Under the pieces are notes generated by a model that was given only the letters and a program-made list of their open reading frames with translations, was not told where the DNA came from and made no database searches. The position numbers and the translations under genes are program-made. Of a stretch of DNA of 41,427 nucleotides, positions 24,657-34,065 are shown one piece after another. The stretch is from NCBI RefSeq assembly GCF_002087235.1, contig NZ_MUIO01000020.1:1-41427 (forward strand). The letters are read 5' to 3'. Within the stretch, counting starts at the first letter, position 1; each line of letters opens with the position of its first letter. The DNA is from Pseudomonas floridensis. Lineage in GTDB: Bacteria > Pseudomonadota > Gammaproteobacteria > Pseudomonadales > Pseudomonadaceae.

Positions 24657-27395
24657 TTAGTTGATCTGGCCGTGACAGTGCTTGAATTTTTTACCCGAGC
24701 CACACCAGCACAGTTCGTTGCGGCCCAGCTTCTGATCATTGCGAACCGGCACGGCAGCAACCGCGACGGCCTCGCCTTCTTCTTCGATCAGCGCGGGCTG
24801 GTCGATACCAGGTGCTGCGGCATGTTCGAACTGCATGCGCTTGGCGAGTTCTTCGGCTTCCTGACGCTGACGCGCCTCTTCTTCCTCGGGGTCTTCGCGG
24901 CGAACCTGAACGTGCGACAAGACGCGAATGGTGTCGCGCTTGATCGAATCCAGCAGTTCCTGGAACAGGGTGAACGACTCGCGCTTGTATTCCTGCTTCG
25001 GGTTCTTCTGGGCGTAGCCGCGCAGGTGAATACCGTGACGCAGGTGATCCATGGTCGACAGGTGGTCTTTCCACAGATCGTCCAGCACGCGCAACAGAAT
25101 CTGCTTCTCGAAGGAGCGCAGCGCTTCGGCACTGGCCTGATCTTCCTTCTCGTTATACGCGACCAGCAACTGCTCCATGATCTTGGTACGCAGGCTGTCT
25201 TCGTGCAGGTGATCGTCCTCGTCGAGCCACTGCTGAACCGGCAGTTTCACGGCGAAGTCGGTGTTCAGTGCGGCTTCCAGACCGGCCACATCCCACTGCT
25301 CGGGCAGCGATTGTGGCGGAATGTGCTGACTGATCAGGTTGTTCAGCACGTCCTGACGGAAGTCGGAGATGGTCTCACCGATGTTGTCGGCCGCCAGCAA
25401 GGTGTTGCGCATGTGATAGATCACTTTGCGCTGCTCGTTGGCCACGTCATCGAATTCAAGCAGTTGCTTGCGGATGTCGAAGTTGCGACCTTCCACCTTG
25501 CGCTGCGCTTTTTCGATGGCATTGGTGACCATGCGGTGCTCGATGGCCTCGCCGGACTGCATGCCCAGCGCCTTCATGAAGTTCTTCACCCGGTCGGAGG
25601 CGAAGATACGCATCAGGCTGTCTTCCAGCGACAGGTAGAAACGGCTGGAGCCGGTGTCACCCTGACGACCGGCACGACCGCGCAGCTGGTTGTCGATGCG
25701 ACGCGACTCGTGACGCTCTGAGGCAATCACGTGCAGGCCGCCCGCTTCGATCACCTGCTGGTGACGCTTCTGCCAGTCAGCCTTGATCTGCGCGATCTGC
25801 TCGGGGGTCGGGTCTTCGAGATTGGCGACTTCGACTTCCCAGTTGCCGCCCAACAGAATGTCGGTACCGCGACCGGCCATGTTGGTGGCAATGGTCAGCG
25901 CGCCCGGACGACCGGCCTGAGCGATGATTTCCGCTTCCTTCTCGTGGAATTTGGCGTTCAGAACCTTGTGCTCGATGCCTTCCGCATTAAGCAGGCGAGA
26001 CATGTGCTCGGAGGTTTCGATGGTCGCCGTACCCACCAGCACCGGACGGTTTTCCGCAAGGCAGGCCTTGATGTCGGTCACGATGGCCGCGTACTTCTCT
26101 TCGGCAGTCAGGTAGACCAGGTCGTTGAAGTCCTTACGGGCCAGCGGTTTGTTCGGCGGGATGACCATCACGGCCAGGTTGTAGATCTGGTGGAACTCGA
26201 ACGCTTCGGTGTCGGCTGTACCGGTCATGCCGGACAGTTTGTTGTACAGACGGAAGTAGTTCTGGAACGTGGTCGAAGCCAGTGTCTGGCTTTCGGCCTG
26301 AATGTTCAGGTTTTCCTTGGCTTCGATGGCCTGGTGCAGACCTTCGGACAAGCGACGACCCGGCATCGTACGACCGGTGTGCTCGTCAACCAGCAGCACC
26401 TGACCGTCCTGAACGATGTACTCGACATTGCGGTTGAACAGCTTGTGCGCACGCAGACCGGCGTAGACGTGGGTCAGCAGGCCCAGGTTGTGCGCCGAAT
26501 AAAGGCTTTCGCCTTCGGCCAGCAGGCCGACTTCAGTGAGCATCTCTTCGATGAACTGGTGACCGGCTTCGTTCAGCTCGACCTGACGGGTCTTCTCGTC
26601 GACCGTGAAATGACCGGCCTTGGTCACCTGGCCTTCCACTTCCTCGATGTGCTGCTCAAGCTTGGGGATCAGACGGTTGATTTCGGTGTACAGCTTGGAG
26701 CTGTCTTCAGCCTGACCGGAAATGATCAGCGGCGTACGCGCTTCGTCGATCAGGATGGAGTCGACTTCGTCGATCACGGCGAAATTGAGTTCGCGCTGGA
26801 ACTTGTCGTCCATGCTGAACGCCATGTTGTCGCGCAGGTAGTCGAAACCGTATTCGTTGTTGGTGCCGTAGGTGATGTCGGCGGCGTAGGCCGCACGCTT
26901 CTCTTCCGGCGGCTGGAATGGCGAGACGATGCCTACGGTCAGACCGAGGAACTCGTACAGCGGACGCATCCAGTTGGCGTCACGACGGGCCAGGTAGTCG
27001 TTCACCGTGACCACGTGCACGCCTTTGCCCGACAGTGCGTTCAGGTAAACCGCCAGGGTGCCGACGAGGGTTTTACCTTCACCGGTGCGCATTTCCGCAA
27101 TCTGGCCTTCGTGCAGGGTCATGCCGCCGATCAGCTGCACATCGAAGTGACGCATGCCCATGACGCGCTTGCCCGCTTCACGCGCGACCGCGAACGCTTC
27201 CGGCAACAGTTGGTCGAGGGTCTCGCCTTTGGCTATGCGGGCCTTGAACTCTTCGGTCTTGGCGCGCAATTGCTCGTCCGAAAGGGCCACCATTTGCTCT
27301 TCGAAGGCATTGACGAGCTGAACCGTCTTGAGCATGCGTTTGACTTCACGCTCGTTCTTGCTTCCAAAAAGTTTTTTTAACAAAGGCGCAAACAT
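24657..27395 (-). CDS. secA: Preprotein translocase ATPase SecA
   Basis: SecA is the ATP-driven motor that pushes preproteins through SecYEG. The 912-residue protein has the usual length. The Walker A motif is GEGKT (105-109) in [10 protein letters not shown], followed by the DEVDSIL box, the preprotein cross-linking domain, and the second motor domain with [10 protein letters not shown] and GRAGRQGD. The C-terminal zinc-binding SecB/lipid tail is [13 protein letters not shown] with its CxC and CH ligands. The ATG at 27395 gives the conserved start [12 protein letters not shown]; a GTG six codons upstream is less likely. It is divergent from dciA and no secM-like gene precedes it. Confidence 0.99.
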   Translation of the reverse strand: MFAPLLKKLFGSKNEREVKRMLKTVQLVNAFEEQMVALSDEQLRAKTEEFKARIAKGETLDQLLPEAFAVAREAGKRVMGMRHFDVQLIGGMTLHEGQIAEMRTGEGKTLVGTLAVYLNALSGKGVHVVTVNDYLARRDANWMRPLYEFLGLTVGIVSPFQPPEEKRAAYAADITYGTNNEYGFDYLRDNMAFSMDDKFQRELNFAVIDEVDSILIDEARTPLIISGQAEDSSKLYTEINRLIPKLEQHIEEVEGQVTKAGHFTVDEKTRQVELNEAGHQFIEEMLTEVGLLAEGESLYSAHNLGLLTHVYAGLRAHKLFNRNVEYIVQDGQVLLVDEHTGRTMPGRRLSEGLHQAIEAKENLNIQAESQTLASTTFQNYFRLYNKLSGMTGTADTEAFEFHQIYNLAVMVIPPNKPLARKDFNDLVYLTAEEKYAAIVTDIKACLAENRPVLVGTATIETSEHMSRLLNAEGIEHKVLNAKFHEKEAEIIAQAGRPGALTIATNMAGRGTDILLGGNWEVEVANLEDPTPEQIAQIKADWQKRHQQVIEAGGLHVIASERHESRRIDNQLRGRAGRQGDTGSSRFYLSLEDSLMRIFASDRVKNFMKALGMQSGEAIEHRMVTNAIEKAQRKVEGRNFDIRKQLLEFDDVANEQRKVIYHMRNTLLAADNIGETISDFRQDVLNNLISQHIPPQSLPEQWDVAGLEAALNTDFAVKLPVQQWLDEDDHLHEDSLRTKIMEQLLVAYNEKEDQASAEALRSFEKQILLRVLDDLWKDHLSTMDHLRHGIHLRGYAQKNPKQEYKRESFTLFQELLDSIKRDTIRVLSHVQVRREDPEEEEARQRQEAEELAKRMQFEHAAAPGIDQPALIEEEGEAVAVAAVPVRNDQKLGRNELCWCGSGKKFKHCHGQIN

Positions 27396-27700
27396 ATCGA
27401 CAGGATCTTCCACACATAGGAATGGAGGGCGGCCCCGTGAGTCGCCCGTGCAGCCCTTATGGCTGCATGCGAACGAGCATTCTACCCGGAAACGATGGTG
27501 AGGAAAGTGGCGTTATTCCACGATGCTGGCACAGCGCTGTGACGGGGCAGGTTTACAATGGGGCCATTTTCAAGCACTTCAACCCGCAAACAGGGGAAGT
27601 TACTCATTGATTTGCATATGAAAGCACGGAAACGCCCTCGAAAGCAGCCGTCACACGGCTTTCTGTTAAGATGGCCGCCTTGTCACACAGGCATCTCCCC
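27396..27700. promoter_or_regulatory. Divergent control region between secA and dciA
   Basis: These 305 bp hold no convincing gene. A perfect 7-bp stem-loop (TGCAGCC at 27449-27455, loop CTTAT, GGCTGCA at 27461-27467) lies 54-72 nt upstream of the secA ATG and would be in its leader RNA. A nearby GGGCG / CGCCC pair (27427-27431 with 27443-27447) would fold closer to the start. On the minus strand TTGAAG and TTGTAA, 18 nt apart, form a weak sigma-70-like promoter candidate near 27550-27580. These readings are by eye. Confidence 0.4.
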
Positions 27701-28156
27701 ATGGCCTTTCGTCCCCTGAATGCTCGCGCGCCCGCGGTTCTGCTGCGCGAAGCCAAGCCTCTGAAGGCTATTTTTCGGCACGCCGAGCGTCTGAGTCATT
27801 TGCAGCGCCTGCTCGAAAGCCAGCTGCAGCCCGCAGCTCGCGAGCATTGCCATGTAGCTTCGTGGCGCGAAGGCAGTCTGTTGCTGATCGTGACGGACGG
27901 TCATTGGGCTACCCGCCTGCGCTATCAGCAGAAACGTCTGCACCGACAACTGGTCGCGTTCGATGAATTCGTCAATCTGACCCGCATTGTGTTCAAGGTA
28001 CAACCACCCGCTGCGCCTCGCGGAGCAGCCACGCACACCATCGATCTGTCGACCGTCGCGGCCGAAAACATTCAGGCTACCGCCGAAGGTATCAGCGATC
28101 CAAAGCTGCGCGCCGCGCTGGAACGTCTGGCCAGCCACGCCAAAGACAAGCGATAG
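27701..28156 (+). CDS. dciA: DciA (DUF721), replicative helicase loader/operator
   Basis: DciA proteins help load the replicative helicase DnaB at initiation in bacteria that lack DnaC or DnaI. The 151-residue protein shows the KH-like DUF721 domain in the first 110 residues, including VLLREAKPLKAIFRHAERL and SWREGSLLLIVTDGHWATRLRYQ. A less ordered C-terminal tail follows. The ATG at 27701 gives the expected start MAFRPLNAR; an earlier in-frame start at 27671 has no family support. The position next to secA, in divergent orientation, is the usual one in pseudomonads and supports the call. It is convergent with the hybrid sensor kinase. A small palindrome (28161-28174) follows without a T-run. 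Confidence 0.85.
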   Translation: MAFRPLNARAPAVLLREAKPLKAIFRHAERLSHLQRLLESQLQPAAREHCHVASWREGSLLLIVTDGHWATRLRYQQKRLHRQLVAFDEFVNLTRIVFKVQPPAAPRGAATHTIDLSTVAAENIQATAEGISDPKLRAALERLASHAKDKR

Positions 28157-28193
28157 GCCGGTCGGCTTGCCGACATGCGGTCGCCTCGCCACG

Positions 28194-29807
28194 TCAGGGG
28201 GTTCTCGACAAGGCTTCACGCATGGACAAAAGGCTCAAGCGCAATTCGGATGGTCGCAACGGCTTGGAGAGGATCGATACGCTTCGTCCCTGCAACGCTT
28301 CATGTACTCGTTCCAGCTCACGTCCGGTGACGATCAACGCTGGCACATCCCAACCACGCGCCGACCGGATGAGGTCAATGCAATCCACACCGTTGGCCGT
28401 CGTGCCCAGATCGTAATCGGCCACAACGATGTCGCAATCGGTCACCAGCCCCTCGACCGACGAGGCGGTCTGCACCTGACACCCCCAGCGTTCGAGCAGT
28501 GCTGCGGTTGCCATCATGACGTTAGCGTCATCCTCCACCAGGCAGATCTTCACGCCCTTGAGCAGGCTGGCACCCAGGACTTTTCTGTGTACCGGCCTGG
28601 CGGGCGCGGGTGCCTCCTCGAGCCCATGGACGGTAACCGTGGTTCCTCGATTCACCTTCGACTCGATCCTGATCTGCAGCTCAAGAATAAGACTGAGCCG
28701 CTTGACGATCGACAGGCCAAGGCCCACACCTTCTACGTCCTTGTCGCGAACATGCCGGACCCGATAGAACTCGTCACAGACTTTGGGCAGGTGCTCGGCC
28801 GCAATGCCACTGCCCTGATCATGGACGCTGATCGAAAGGCTGCCTGCACGCTGGCGCACGCCAATCAGCACCGGGCGGCCCGGGGCGTACTTGAGGGCGT
28901 TGGAGAGAATGTTCTGGATCATCGTGGCGAGCAGCGTCCCGTCCACTCGCGCCCAGCGCTGGCAAGGCCTGACCCTCAATTCCACGCCTGCCCAGCGAGC
29001 CGCCGCCGCATTCTGCAGGGCCAGATCGCGAAGCATTTCACCGAGATGGACCACGTCCGACTTGGCCGAAACCTTGCCGCTGTCCAACGTGTAGATGTCC
29101 AGAATCGAGCGAAACAACTGCGATACGTTGTGCAATGAGCGATCAATGTTGTCGACCAGTTGACGCTCGTAATCGCCCAGCGGGCTTGAGCGCAGACAGG
29201 CGGTGAACATGCCGATGGAGTGGATCGGCTGGCGCAGGTCATGACTGGCCTGCGCCAGAAACCGCTCCTTCTCCTGATTGGCCACGGTCGCCTGCTCCGA
29301 CGCCTGACGCGCTCTGACCAACAGGATGTGGGCGTAGGCAGGCACCAGAATGGTGACGGCGACCAGCATCAGAACCATGAACGGCTGCGCCTGCCAGTAA
29401 GGCGTCAACTGGTAGATGATCAGAATTGCAACCAGTGCCAGCGACGCGGCAATCGCTAAATACCGCGAGCCGTAACGCATGCCGTTGCCGAGCGTGACCC
29501 AGACCATCACGCTGAAGATAGGCAACGTCGCTTCGCCGCCCACCACCAGACCGACCGATATACCGATGTAATCGTGCACCATCCCGAAGACCCGGCGCGC
29601 TGGAAACACGCCCGGATAGCTGACGATGTGCTGGCGCAGGATCAGTGAAACCACCAGAAAGCCCGCGTAATAGAAGATGATCGGCTCATACTGGGCGACG
29701 CTCAGCCCGGGCAGCAATCCGATCAGCGATACGTAGGTGATCGCGAACGTGGCCACGATCAGCCTCAGTTTCGCCTGATCCAGTTCTGCGTCCTTCCGGT
29801 CTTTCAT
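28194..29807 (-). CDS. Hybrid sensor histidine kinase with RpfC/PA1396-like membrane domain
   Basis: The 537-residue protein has a membrane input region of about five helices (residues 13-165) with VHDYIGIS and WVTLGNGMRYG (103-113). From memory this pattern resembles the input domain of the DSF receptors RpfC and PA1396. A HisKA domain follows with His189 in SHDLRQPIHS. The ATPase domain has NILSNALKYAP, DQGSGI and VGLGLSIVKRL. A C-terminal receiver domain (about 415-530) has phospho-acceptor Asp464 in VADYD and Lys in SKP. No HPt domain or DNA-binding partner is fused. The ATG at 29807 follows GGAGG. It sits between dciA and lpxC, where PAO1 has no such kinase as far as I recall, beside decayed genes, so it looks acquired or relic. 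No rpfF or rpfG neighbour is present. The ligand is unproven. Confidence 0.82.
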   Translation of the reverse strand: MKDRKDAELDQAKLRLIVATFAITYVSLIGLLPGLSVAQYEPIIFYYAGFLVVSLILRQHIVSYPGVFPARRVFGMVHDYIGISVGLVVGGEATLPIFSVMVWVTLGNGMRYGSRYLAIAASLALVAILIIYQLTPYWQAQPFMVLMLVAVTILVPAYAHILLVRARQASEQATVANQEKERFLAQASHDLRQPIHSIGMFTACLRSSPLGDYERQLVDNIDRSLHNVSQLFRSILDIYTLDSGKVSAKSDVVHLGEMLRDLALQNAAAARWAGVELRVRPCQRWARVDGTLLATMIQNILSNALKYAPGRPVLIGVRQRAGSLSISVHDQGSGIAAEHLPKVCDEFYRVRHVRDKDVEGVGLGLSIVKRLSLILELQIRIESKVNRGTTVTVHGLEEAPAPARPVHRKVLGASLLKGVKICLVEDDANVMMATAALLERWGCQVQTASSVEGLVTDCDIVVADYDLGTTANGVDCIDLIRSARGWDVPALIVTGRELERVHEALQGRSVSILSKPLRPSELRLSLLSMREALSRTP

Positions 29808-29860
29808 ACACCCTCCCCGTCAGGCCATCGACTGCCTGAACCGTCATAGTCGCAGCGATT

Positions 29861-29999
29861 TCACAAGGGCTCGTTCAACTGCCCCAGATCGGCAGCCAGT
29901 TGTAACCGAGCGGTATACCAGCTCACCACTGATTCCACGCGTTTCTGCTCAGACGCCGCCAGATCGTTTTGCGCATTGAGCAACTCAATGCAACTGGCG
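29861..29999 (-). pseudogene. Remnant of a TolC-family outer-membrane efflux/secretion protein
   Basis: On the minus strand a frame starting near 29999 reads IELLNAQNDLAASEQKR and continues through SVVSWYTARLQLAADLGQL to a TGA at 29861. This is the heptad-like C-terminal helix pattern of TolC/NodT outer-membrane factors (family LLxAQxxLxxAxxxxxxAxxxYxxAxxxLxxAxG). Only the last 45 or so codons are left. There is no start codon, signal or membrane-fusion partner. It ends 54 nt upstream of the hybrid kinase start, on the same strand. Confidence 0.6.
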
Positions 30000-30014
30000 C
30001 AGCGGAACCGAAGG

Positions 30015-30179
30015 TCAGGCGGGCGCGGTTTGAAAGTCACTGTCGGGCCGTGATTCCAGCGCGATTCCAGTAAATGCTGCGCACGCTTCAGCGAGCGGAG
30101 TCATGTACGGCGATGCCCGCGCGCCGACCTCTTTCAGAACCACAAAATGATTAAAATACTCTTGCAGCGCGTCTCTTGA
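30015..30179 (-). pseudogene. Short open frame, probably the tail of a lost gene
   Basis: The minus strand carries 54 sense codons from 30179 to a TGA at 30015, without an ATG at the front. The text includes ALQEYFNHFVVLKEVGARA and PYMTPLAEACAAF, which is amphipathic and protein-like. A +1 frame just upstream (GLVKVYISRMIKRR) may be a continuation lost through a frameshift near 30180. I recognise no family. It ends where the TolC-like remnant begins, so two unrelated gene tails appear to be joined here. Confidence 0.35.
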
Positions 30180-30453
30180 TCATGCGGCTGATGTAAACCT
30201 TGACCAGACCACGGACAGGCACCGACACACCCGTTACGGTCGTGTGCCGGGTATAACTTATGAAACTCAGGAGCGACGTCAGCGACACATAAACGATCAC
30301 AGCTTAAGTTATGCCAACTGCCGGGGAAGTAGCACAGGTGTACTATTGAGTTGCGAGCAGGCTCATCCGCAGAGCGCCGCCAATCAAGGGCTGCAGCCAG
30401 ATGCTTGACCGATGGCTGGCCGTTATCGACAAACAGGGCTTATTGAACGACAT

Positions 30454-30483
30454 AAAAAAAGGCCACCCGAGGGCAGCCTTTAA
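30454..30483 (-). terminator. Intrinsic terminator of lpxC and the dcw cluster
   Basis: On the minus strand AAAGGC and GCCTTT pair around an inner CCC/GGG (30461-30483), followed by seven U (30460-30454). It lies about 30 nt after the lpxC stop and closes the whole minus-strand division cluster. Confidence 0.85.
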
Positions 30484-30512
30484 AGAACAAAAGGAAAGAG
30501 AGTAAAGCTTGC

Positions 30513-31424
30513 TTACACGGCCGCGACAGGACGCATGTAAGAAATAGGTGCCGTACTGGCATCCTCGAAGGTCACCACTTCCCAGGCGTCCGTCTGCTCG
30601 ATCAACGCGCGCAGAAGACGATTGTTCAGTGCGTGCCCTGATTTGAAGCCCTTGAACTCACCGATCAGGCTATTGCCCAGCAGGTAAAGGTCACCGATGG
30701 CATCCAGGATTTTATGTTTGACGAATTCGTCCTCGTACCGCAGGCCGTCTTCATTCAAGACGCCTTCCTTGTCGACCACAATGGCGTTTTCCACGCTGCC
30801 GCCGAGTGCGAGGTTGTGCTTGCGCAGGTACTCGATGTCACTCATGAACCCGAAGGTCCGGGCACGGCTGACTTCCTTCACGAAGGAAGTGCTGGAAAAG
30901 TCCACGCTTGCACTCTGGGTGCGGTCACGGAAGACGGGGTGATCGAAATCGATCTCGAAACTGACCTTGAACCCTTCGAAAGGCACGAAAGTAGCGCGTT
31001 TACCGCCCTCTTCCACTGTGACTTCACGCAGGATCCGGATGAATTTCTTCGGCGCGTCCTGTTCTTCCAGGCCTGCCGATTGAATCAGGAATACGAAAGG
31101 GCCTGCGCTGCCGTCCATGATCGGAACTTCGGAGGCAGAGAGCTCGACGTAGGCGTTATCGATGCCAAGGCCAGCCATGGCCGAAAGCAGGTGCTCCACC
31201 GTGTCGACTTTTACATCGCCATTGACCAGTGTGGTCGACAGCGTGGTGTCACCGACGTTTTCCGCACGCGCAGGGATCTGCACGACAGGATCGAGGTCGG
31301 CTCGGCAAAACACGATGCCGGTATTCACAGGTGCGGGCTTGAGGGTCAGGTAAACCTTCTCCCCGGAGTGCAGGCCTACACCTGTGGCACGGATAATATT
31401 CTTCAGGGTGCGTTGTTTAATCAT
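30513..31424 (-). CDS. lpxC: UDP-3-O-acyl-N-acetylglucosamine deacetylase LpxC
   Basis: LpxC is a zinc enzyme that removes the acetyl group from UDP-3-O-acyl-GlcNAc, the committed step of lipid A synthesis. The 303-residue length equals the P. aeruginosa enzyme. Zinc-site landmarks are His78 in [10 protein letters not shown] and the [15 protein letters not shown] motif near residue 236, which supplies the second His and the Asp. [21 protein letters not shown] is the classical N-terminus. The ribosome-binding site before 31424 is weak. It lies 112 nt downstream of ftsZ, with no terminator between, so it may be read both from ftsZ and from its own promoter. LpxC levels are usually controlled by proteolysis through the C-terminal tail. 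Confidence 0.98.
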   Translation of the reverse strand: MIKQRTLKNIIRATGVGLHSGEKVYLTLKPAPVNTGIVFCRADLDPVVQIPARAENVGDTTLSTTLVNGDVKVDTVEHLLSAMAGLGIDNAYVELSASEVPIMDGSAGPFVFLIQSAGLEEQDAPKKFIRILREVTVEEGGKRATFVPFEGFKVSFEIDFDHPVFRDRTQSASVDFSSTSFVKEVSRARTFGFMSDIEYLRKHNLALGGSVENAIVVDKEGVLNEDGLRYEDEFVKHKILDAIGDLYLLGNSLIGEFKGFKSGHALNNRLLRALIEQTDAWEVVTFEDASTAPISYMRPVAAV

Positions 31425-31476
31425 GGCATGGGCCGCTTCAGCGCAAGTTGCGAACTGGTATCAACAAAGGCTGGCG

Positions 31477-31485
31477 ATGATAGCA
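31477..31485 (-). promoter_or_regulatory. Candidate extended -10 promoter of lpxC
   Basis: The minus strand reads TGCTATCAT, an extended -10 element, about 55 nt upstream of the lpxC ATG. The -35 region is poor. It would give lpxC transcription independent of ftsZ. By-eye call. Confidence 0.3.
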
Positions 31486-31536
31486 GACCATGCCTTTGCT
31501 GAACACCAATCACCCTAATACCCCTGATACATTTCA

Positions 31537-32724
31537 TCAATCGGCCTGGCGACGCAGGAAAGCCGGGATGTCCAGGTAATCCAGATCATCGTTCGGGTTC
31601 ATCTTCGCTGCTGCGGTGGCGCCTGCGTGTGCCTGATTGCGCATCACGGTCGGACGGTCCAGATCGCGGTAGTTGACCGAAGGTGCTTCCTGACGGGCCG
31701 CTGGCTGAGCCTGAGCCTGCTGAGTGGTCTGCAGGGTGTTGTCGATAACCTTGACCGGCTTCTCGATTTTCGCGCCCAGACCGGTCGCAACCACAGTCAC
31801 GTGCAACTCGTCACGCATGTCCGGATCGATAACGGTACCGACCTTGACCATGGCGTGCTCGGAAGCGAACGCTTCAATGATGCTGCCCACGTCCGAGTAT
31901 TCACCCAGCGACAGGTCGGGACCTGCAGTGATGTTGACCAGGATGCCGCGAGCGCCCTGCAGGTTGACGTCTTCGAGCAGCGGGTTGCGAATGGCTGCTT
32001 CGGTCGCTTCACGTGCACGGTTCGGACCGCTGGCGCAGCCAGTGCCCATCATCGCCATGCCCATTTCGCTCATCACGGTACGTACGTCGGCGAAGTCGAC
32101 GTTGATCATGCCCGGACGCTTGATGATGTCGGAGATACCGCGAACGGCACCGGCCAGTACGTCATCTGCCTTGGCGAAAGCCGACAGCAGGCTGGCGTCC
32201 TTACCGAGGATGGTCAGCAGCTTCTCGTTGGGAATGGTGATCAACGAGTCGACGCTTTCGGACAGCATGCGGATGCCTTCATCGGCGATCTGCATACGCT
32301 TGCGGCCTTCGAAAGGGAACGGACGCGTGACGACTGCAACCGTCAGAATGCCCATTTCCTTGGCCACTTCGGCAATGATCGGCGCTGCACCGGTACCGGT
32401 ACCGCCGCCCATGCCGGTGGTGATAAACACCATGTTGGTGCCTTGCAGGACTTCTGCAATGCGCTCACGGTCTTCCAGCGCGGCCTGACGACCGACTTCA
32501 GGGTTGGCGCCAGCGCCCAGGCCCTTGGTCACGCCTGTGCCCAATTGGAGAATGGTGCGCGCGCCAATGTTTTTCAGCGCTTGAGCATCGGTGTTGGCGC
32601 AGATGAATTCCACGCCTTCGATGTTGCTCTTGACCATGTGATTGACAGCGTTACCGCCACCACCGCCTACACCGATGACCTTGATTACCGGGCTTTGCGG
32701 GACGTTGTCTACGAGTTCGAACAT
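31537..32724 (-). CDS. ftsZ: Cell division GTPase FtsZ
   Basis: FtsZ is the tubulin-like GTPase that polymerises into the Z ring and organises division. The 395-residue protein shows the GTP-binding tubulin signature GGGTGTG (106-112), the N-terminal GVGGGGGNAVNHM, the T7-loop region NVDFADVRTVM, and a variable linker. It ends in the conserved tail DYLDIPAFLRRQAD that binds FtsA and ZipA. AGGAG lies 7 nt before the ATG at 32724. It follows ftsA after a 70-nt gap and precedes lpxC, the standard order. Confidence 0.99.
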   Translation of the reverse strand: MFELVDNVPQSPVIKVIGVGGGGGNAVNHMVKSNIEGVEFICANTDAQALKNIGARTILQLGTGVTKGLGAGANPEVGRQAALEDRERIAEVLQGTNMVFITTGMGGGTGTGAAPIIAEVAKEMGILTVAVVTRPFPFEGRKRMQIADEGIRMLSESVDSLITIPNEKLLTILGKDASLLSAFAKADDVLAGAVRGISDIIKRPGMINVDFADVRTVMSEMGMAMMGTGCASGPNRAREATEAAIRNPLLEDVNLQGARGILVNITAGPDLSLGEYSDVGSIIEAFASEHAMVKVGTVIDPDMRDELHVTVVATGLGAKIEKPVKVIDNTLQTTQQAQAQPAARQEAPSVNYRDLDRPTVMRNQAHAGATAAAKMNPNDDLDYLDIPAFLRRQAD

Positions 32725-32794
32725 TTTCTCTCTCCTTCCGCTCTCTAGTTAGTTTGCCTACTGCCTGCCGCTATTGCTTTTGAAGCTGTGAAAC

Positions 32795-34051
32795 TTAGAA
32801 ATTGCCCTGCACCCAACGCTTGATACGCTCCAGCACGGGTGCCTTGGGTTCGTCGCCGTAACTGCTGTTGCCGACAATCCCCGACAGCGAAATGCCGTCC
32901 GATTGTTTTTGCAGCCCGTACAGCAACAGGCCTACGCCTGTGGAATAGATCGGGTTGCGCACGACATCAGCGAGCCCTTTGACGCTATGCGGAACGCCGA
33001 GGCGCACCGGCATGTGGAAGATTTCCTCGGCCAGTTCGACCGCGCCTTCCATTTTCGAGGTACCACCGGTCAGCACGATGCCGGCCGGGATCAGATCTTC
33101 ATAACCACTGCGACGCAGCTCGGCCTGGATCAGGGTGAACAGCTCGTCGTAACGAGGCTCGACCACTTCCGCCAGGGCCTGGCGCGACAGCTCGCGAGGT
33201 GGACGGTCGCCCACGCTCGGTACTTTGATGGTTTCACCGGCACCCGCCAGTTTGGCCAGGGCGCAGGCATAACGAATCTTGATTTCTTCGGCGTACTGGG
33301 TCGGTGTGCGCAGCGCCATGGCGATGTCGTTGGTCACCTGATCGCCGGCAATCGGGATCACCGCAGTGTGGCGAATCGCGCCTTCGGTGAAGATCGCGAT
33401 GTCGGTGGTGCCGCCACCGATGTCGACCAGGCAGACGCCCAGCTCTTTCTCGTCATCGGTCAGCACCGAGTACGCCGACGCCAGTTGTTCGAGAATGATG
33501 TCGTCGACTTCCAGACCACAGCGACGCACGCACTTCTCGATGTTCTGGGCGGCGTTCACCGCGCAGGTCACTACGTGCACCTTGGCTTCCAGACGCACGC
33601 CGGACATGCCCAGCGGCTCACGAACGCCTTCCTGGTTATCGATCACGTAATCCTGAGGCAGGGTGTGCAGGACGCGCTGGTCGGCAGGGATGGCAACAGC
33701 CTGCGCAGCGTCGAGCACGCGCTCCAGGTCGGCAGAGCTGACTTCACGATCGCGAATCGCCACGATGCCGTGGGAGTTCAGGCTGCGGATATGGTTGCCC
33801 GCAACGCCGACAAACGCCGAATGGATGCGGCAACCAGCCATCAGCTGGGCTTCTTCCACGGCACGCTGGATCGACTGAACGGTGGATTCGATATTCACCA
33901 CCACGCCCTTCTTCAGGCCGCGGGAAGGGTGAGTCCCGATCCCCACGATTTCCAGCGAGCCATCGGCCGCGACTTCGCCTACCAGCGCCACCACTTTGGA
34001 GGTACCGATATCCAGCCCGACGATCATTTTGCCGCTTTGCACATTTGCCAT
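32795..34051 (-). CDS. ftsA: Cell division protein FtsA
   Basis: FtsA is an actin-like ATPase that anchors FtsZ to the membrane and recruits later division proteins. The 418 residues include the phosphate-1 motif GLDIGTSKVVALVGE (about 12-26), the phosphate-2 motif LVDIGGGTTDIAIF (about 204-217), the adenosine motif ILTGGTSKMEG, and the C-terminal amphipathic helix ERIKRWVQGNF that inserts into the membrane. The ATG at 34051 matches the family start MANVQSGKMIVGLDIG; an in-frame start six codons upstream is less likely. It lies 14 nt after ftsQ on the same strand. Confidence 0.98.
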   Translation of the reverse strand: MANVQSGKMIVGLDIGTSKVVALVGEVAADGSLEIVGIGTHPSRGLKKGVVVNIESTVQSIQRAVEEAQLMAGCRIHSAFVGVAGNHIRSLNSHGIVAIRDREVSSADLERVLDAAQAVAIPADQRVLHTLPQDYVIDNQEGVREPLGMSGVRLEAKVHVVTCAVNAAQNIEKCVRRCGLEVDDIILEQLASAYSVLTDDEKELGVCLVDIGGGTTDIAIFTEGAIRHTAVIPIAGDQVTNDIAMALRTPTQYAEEIKIRYACALAKLAGAGETIKVPSVGDRPPRELSRQALAEVVEPRYDELFTLIQAELRRSGYEDLIPAGIVLTGGTSKMEGAVELAEEIFHMPVRLGVPHSVKGLADVVRNPIYSTGVGLLLYGLQKQSDGISLSGIVGNSSYGDEPKAPVLERIKRWVQGNF

Positions 34052-34065
34052 GGTCCTGCCTCTTA

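Larger units (their letters stand above)
29808..30512. other. Decayed intergenic stretch between the hybrid kinase and lpxC
   Basis: These 705 bp hold no intact gene. The kinase-proximal half contains the two gene-tail remnants. From about 30183 to 30450 I see no convincing frame, RNA gene or repeat, and composition is more AT-rich than the flanking genes. The lpxC terminator closes the region on the right. It looks like the scar of an insertion and deletion event. Confidence 0.55.

Noticed and set aside
25731..27380. 549-codon open frame antisense to secA, and similar frames opposite ftsZ, ftsA, ddl and murC
   Set aside because: They lie fully inside well-identified genes on the other strand and show only low-complexity Gly/Val/Asp/His-rich sequence.
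27422..27610. 62-codon frame between secA and dciA
   Set aside because: It lies in the divergent control region, has no ribosome-binding site and no recognisable similarity. I treat it as leader or promoter sequence.
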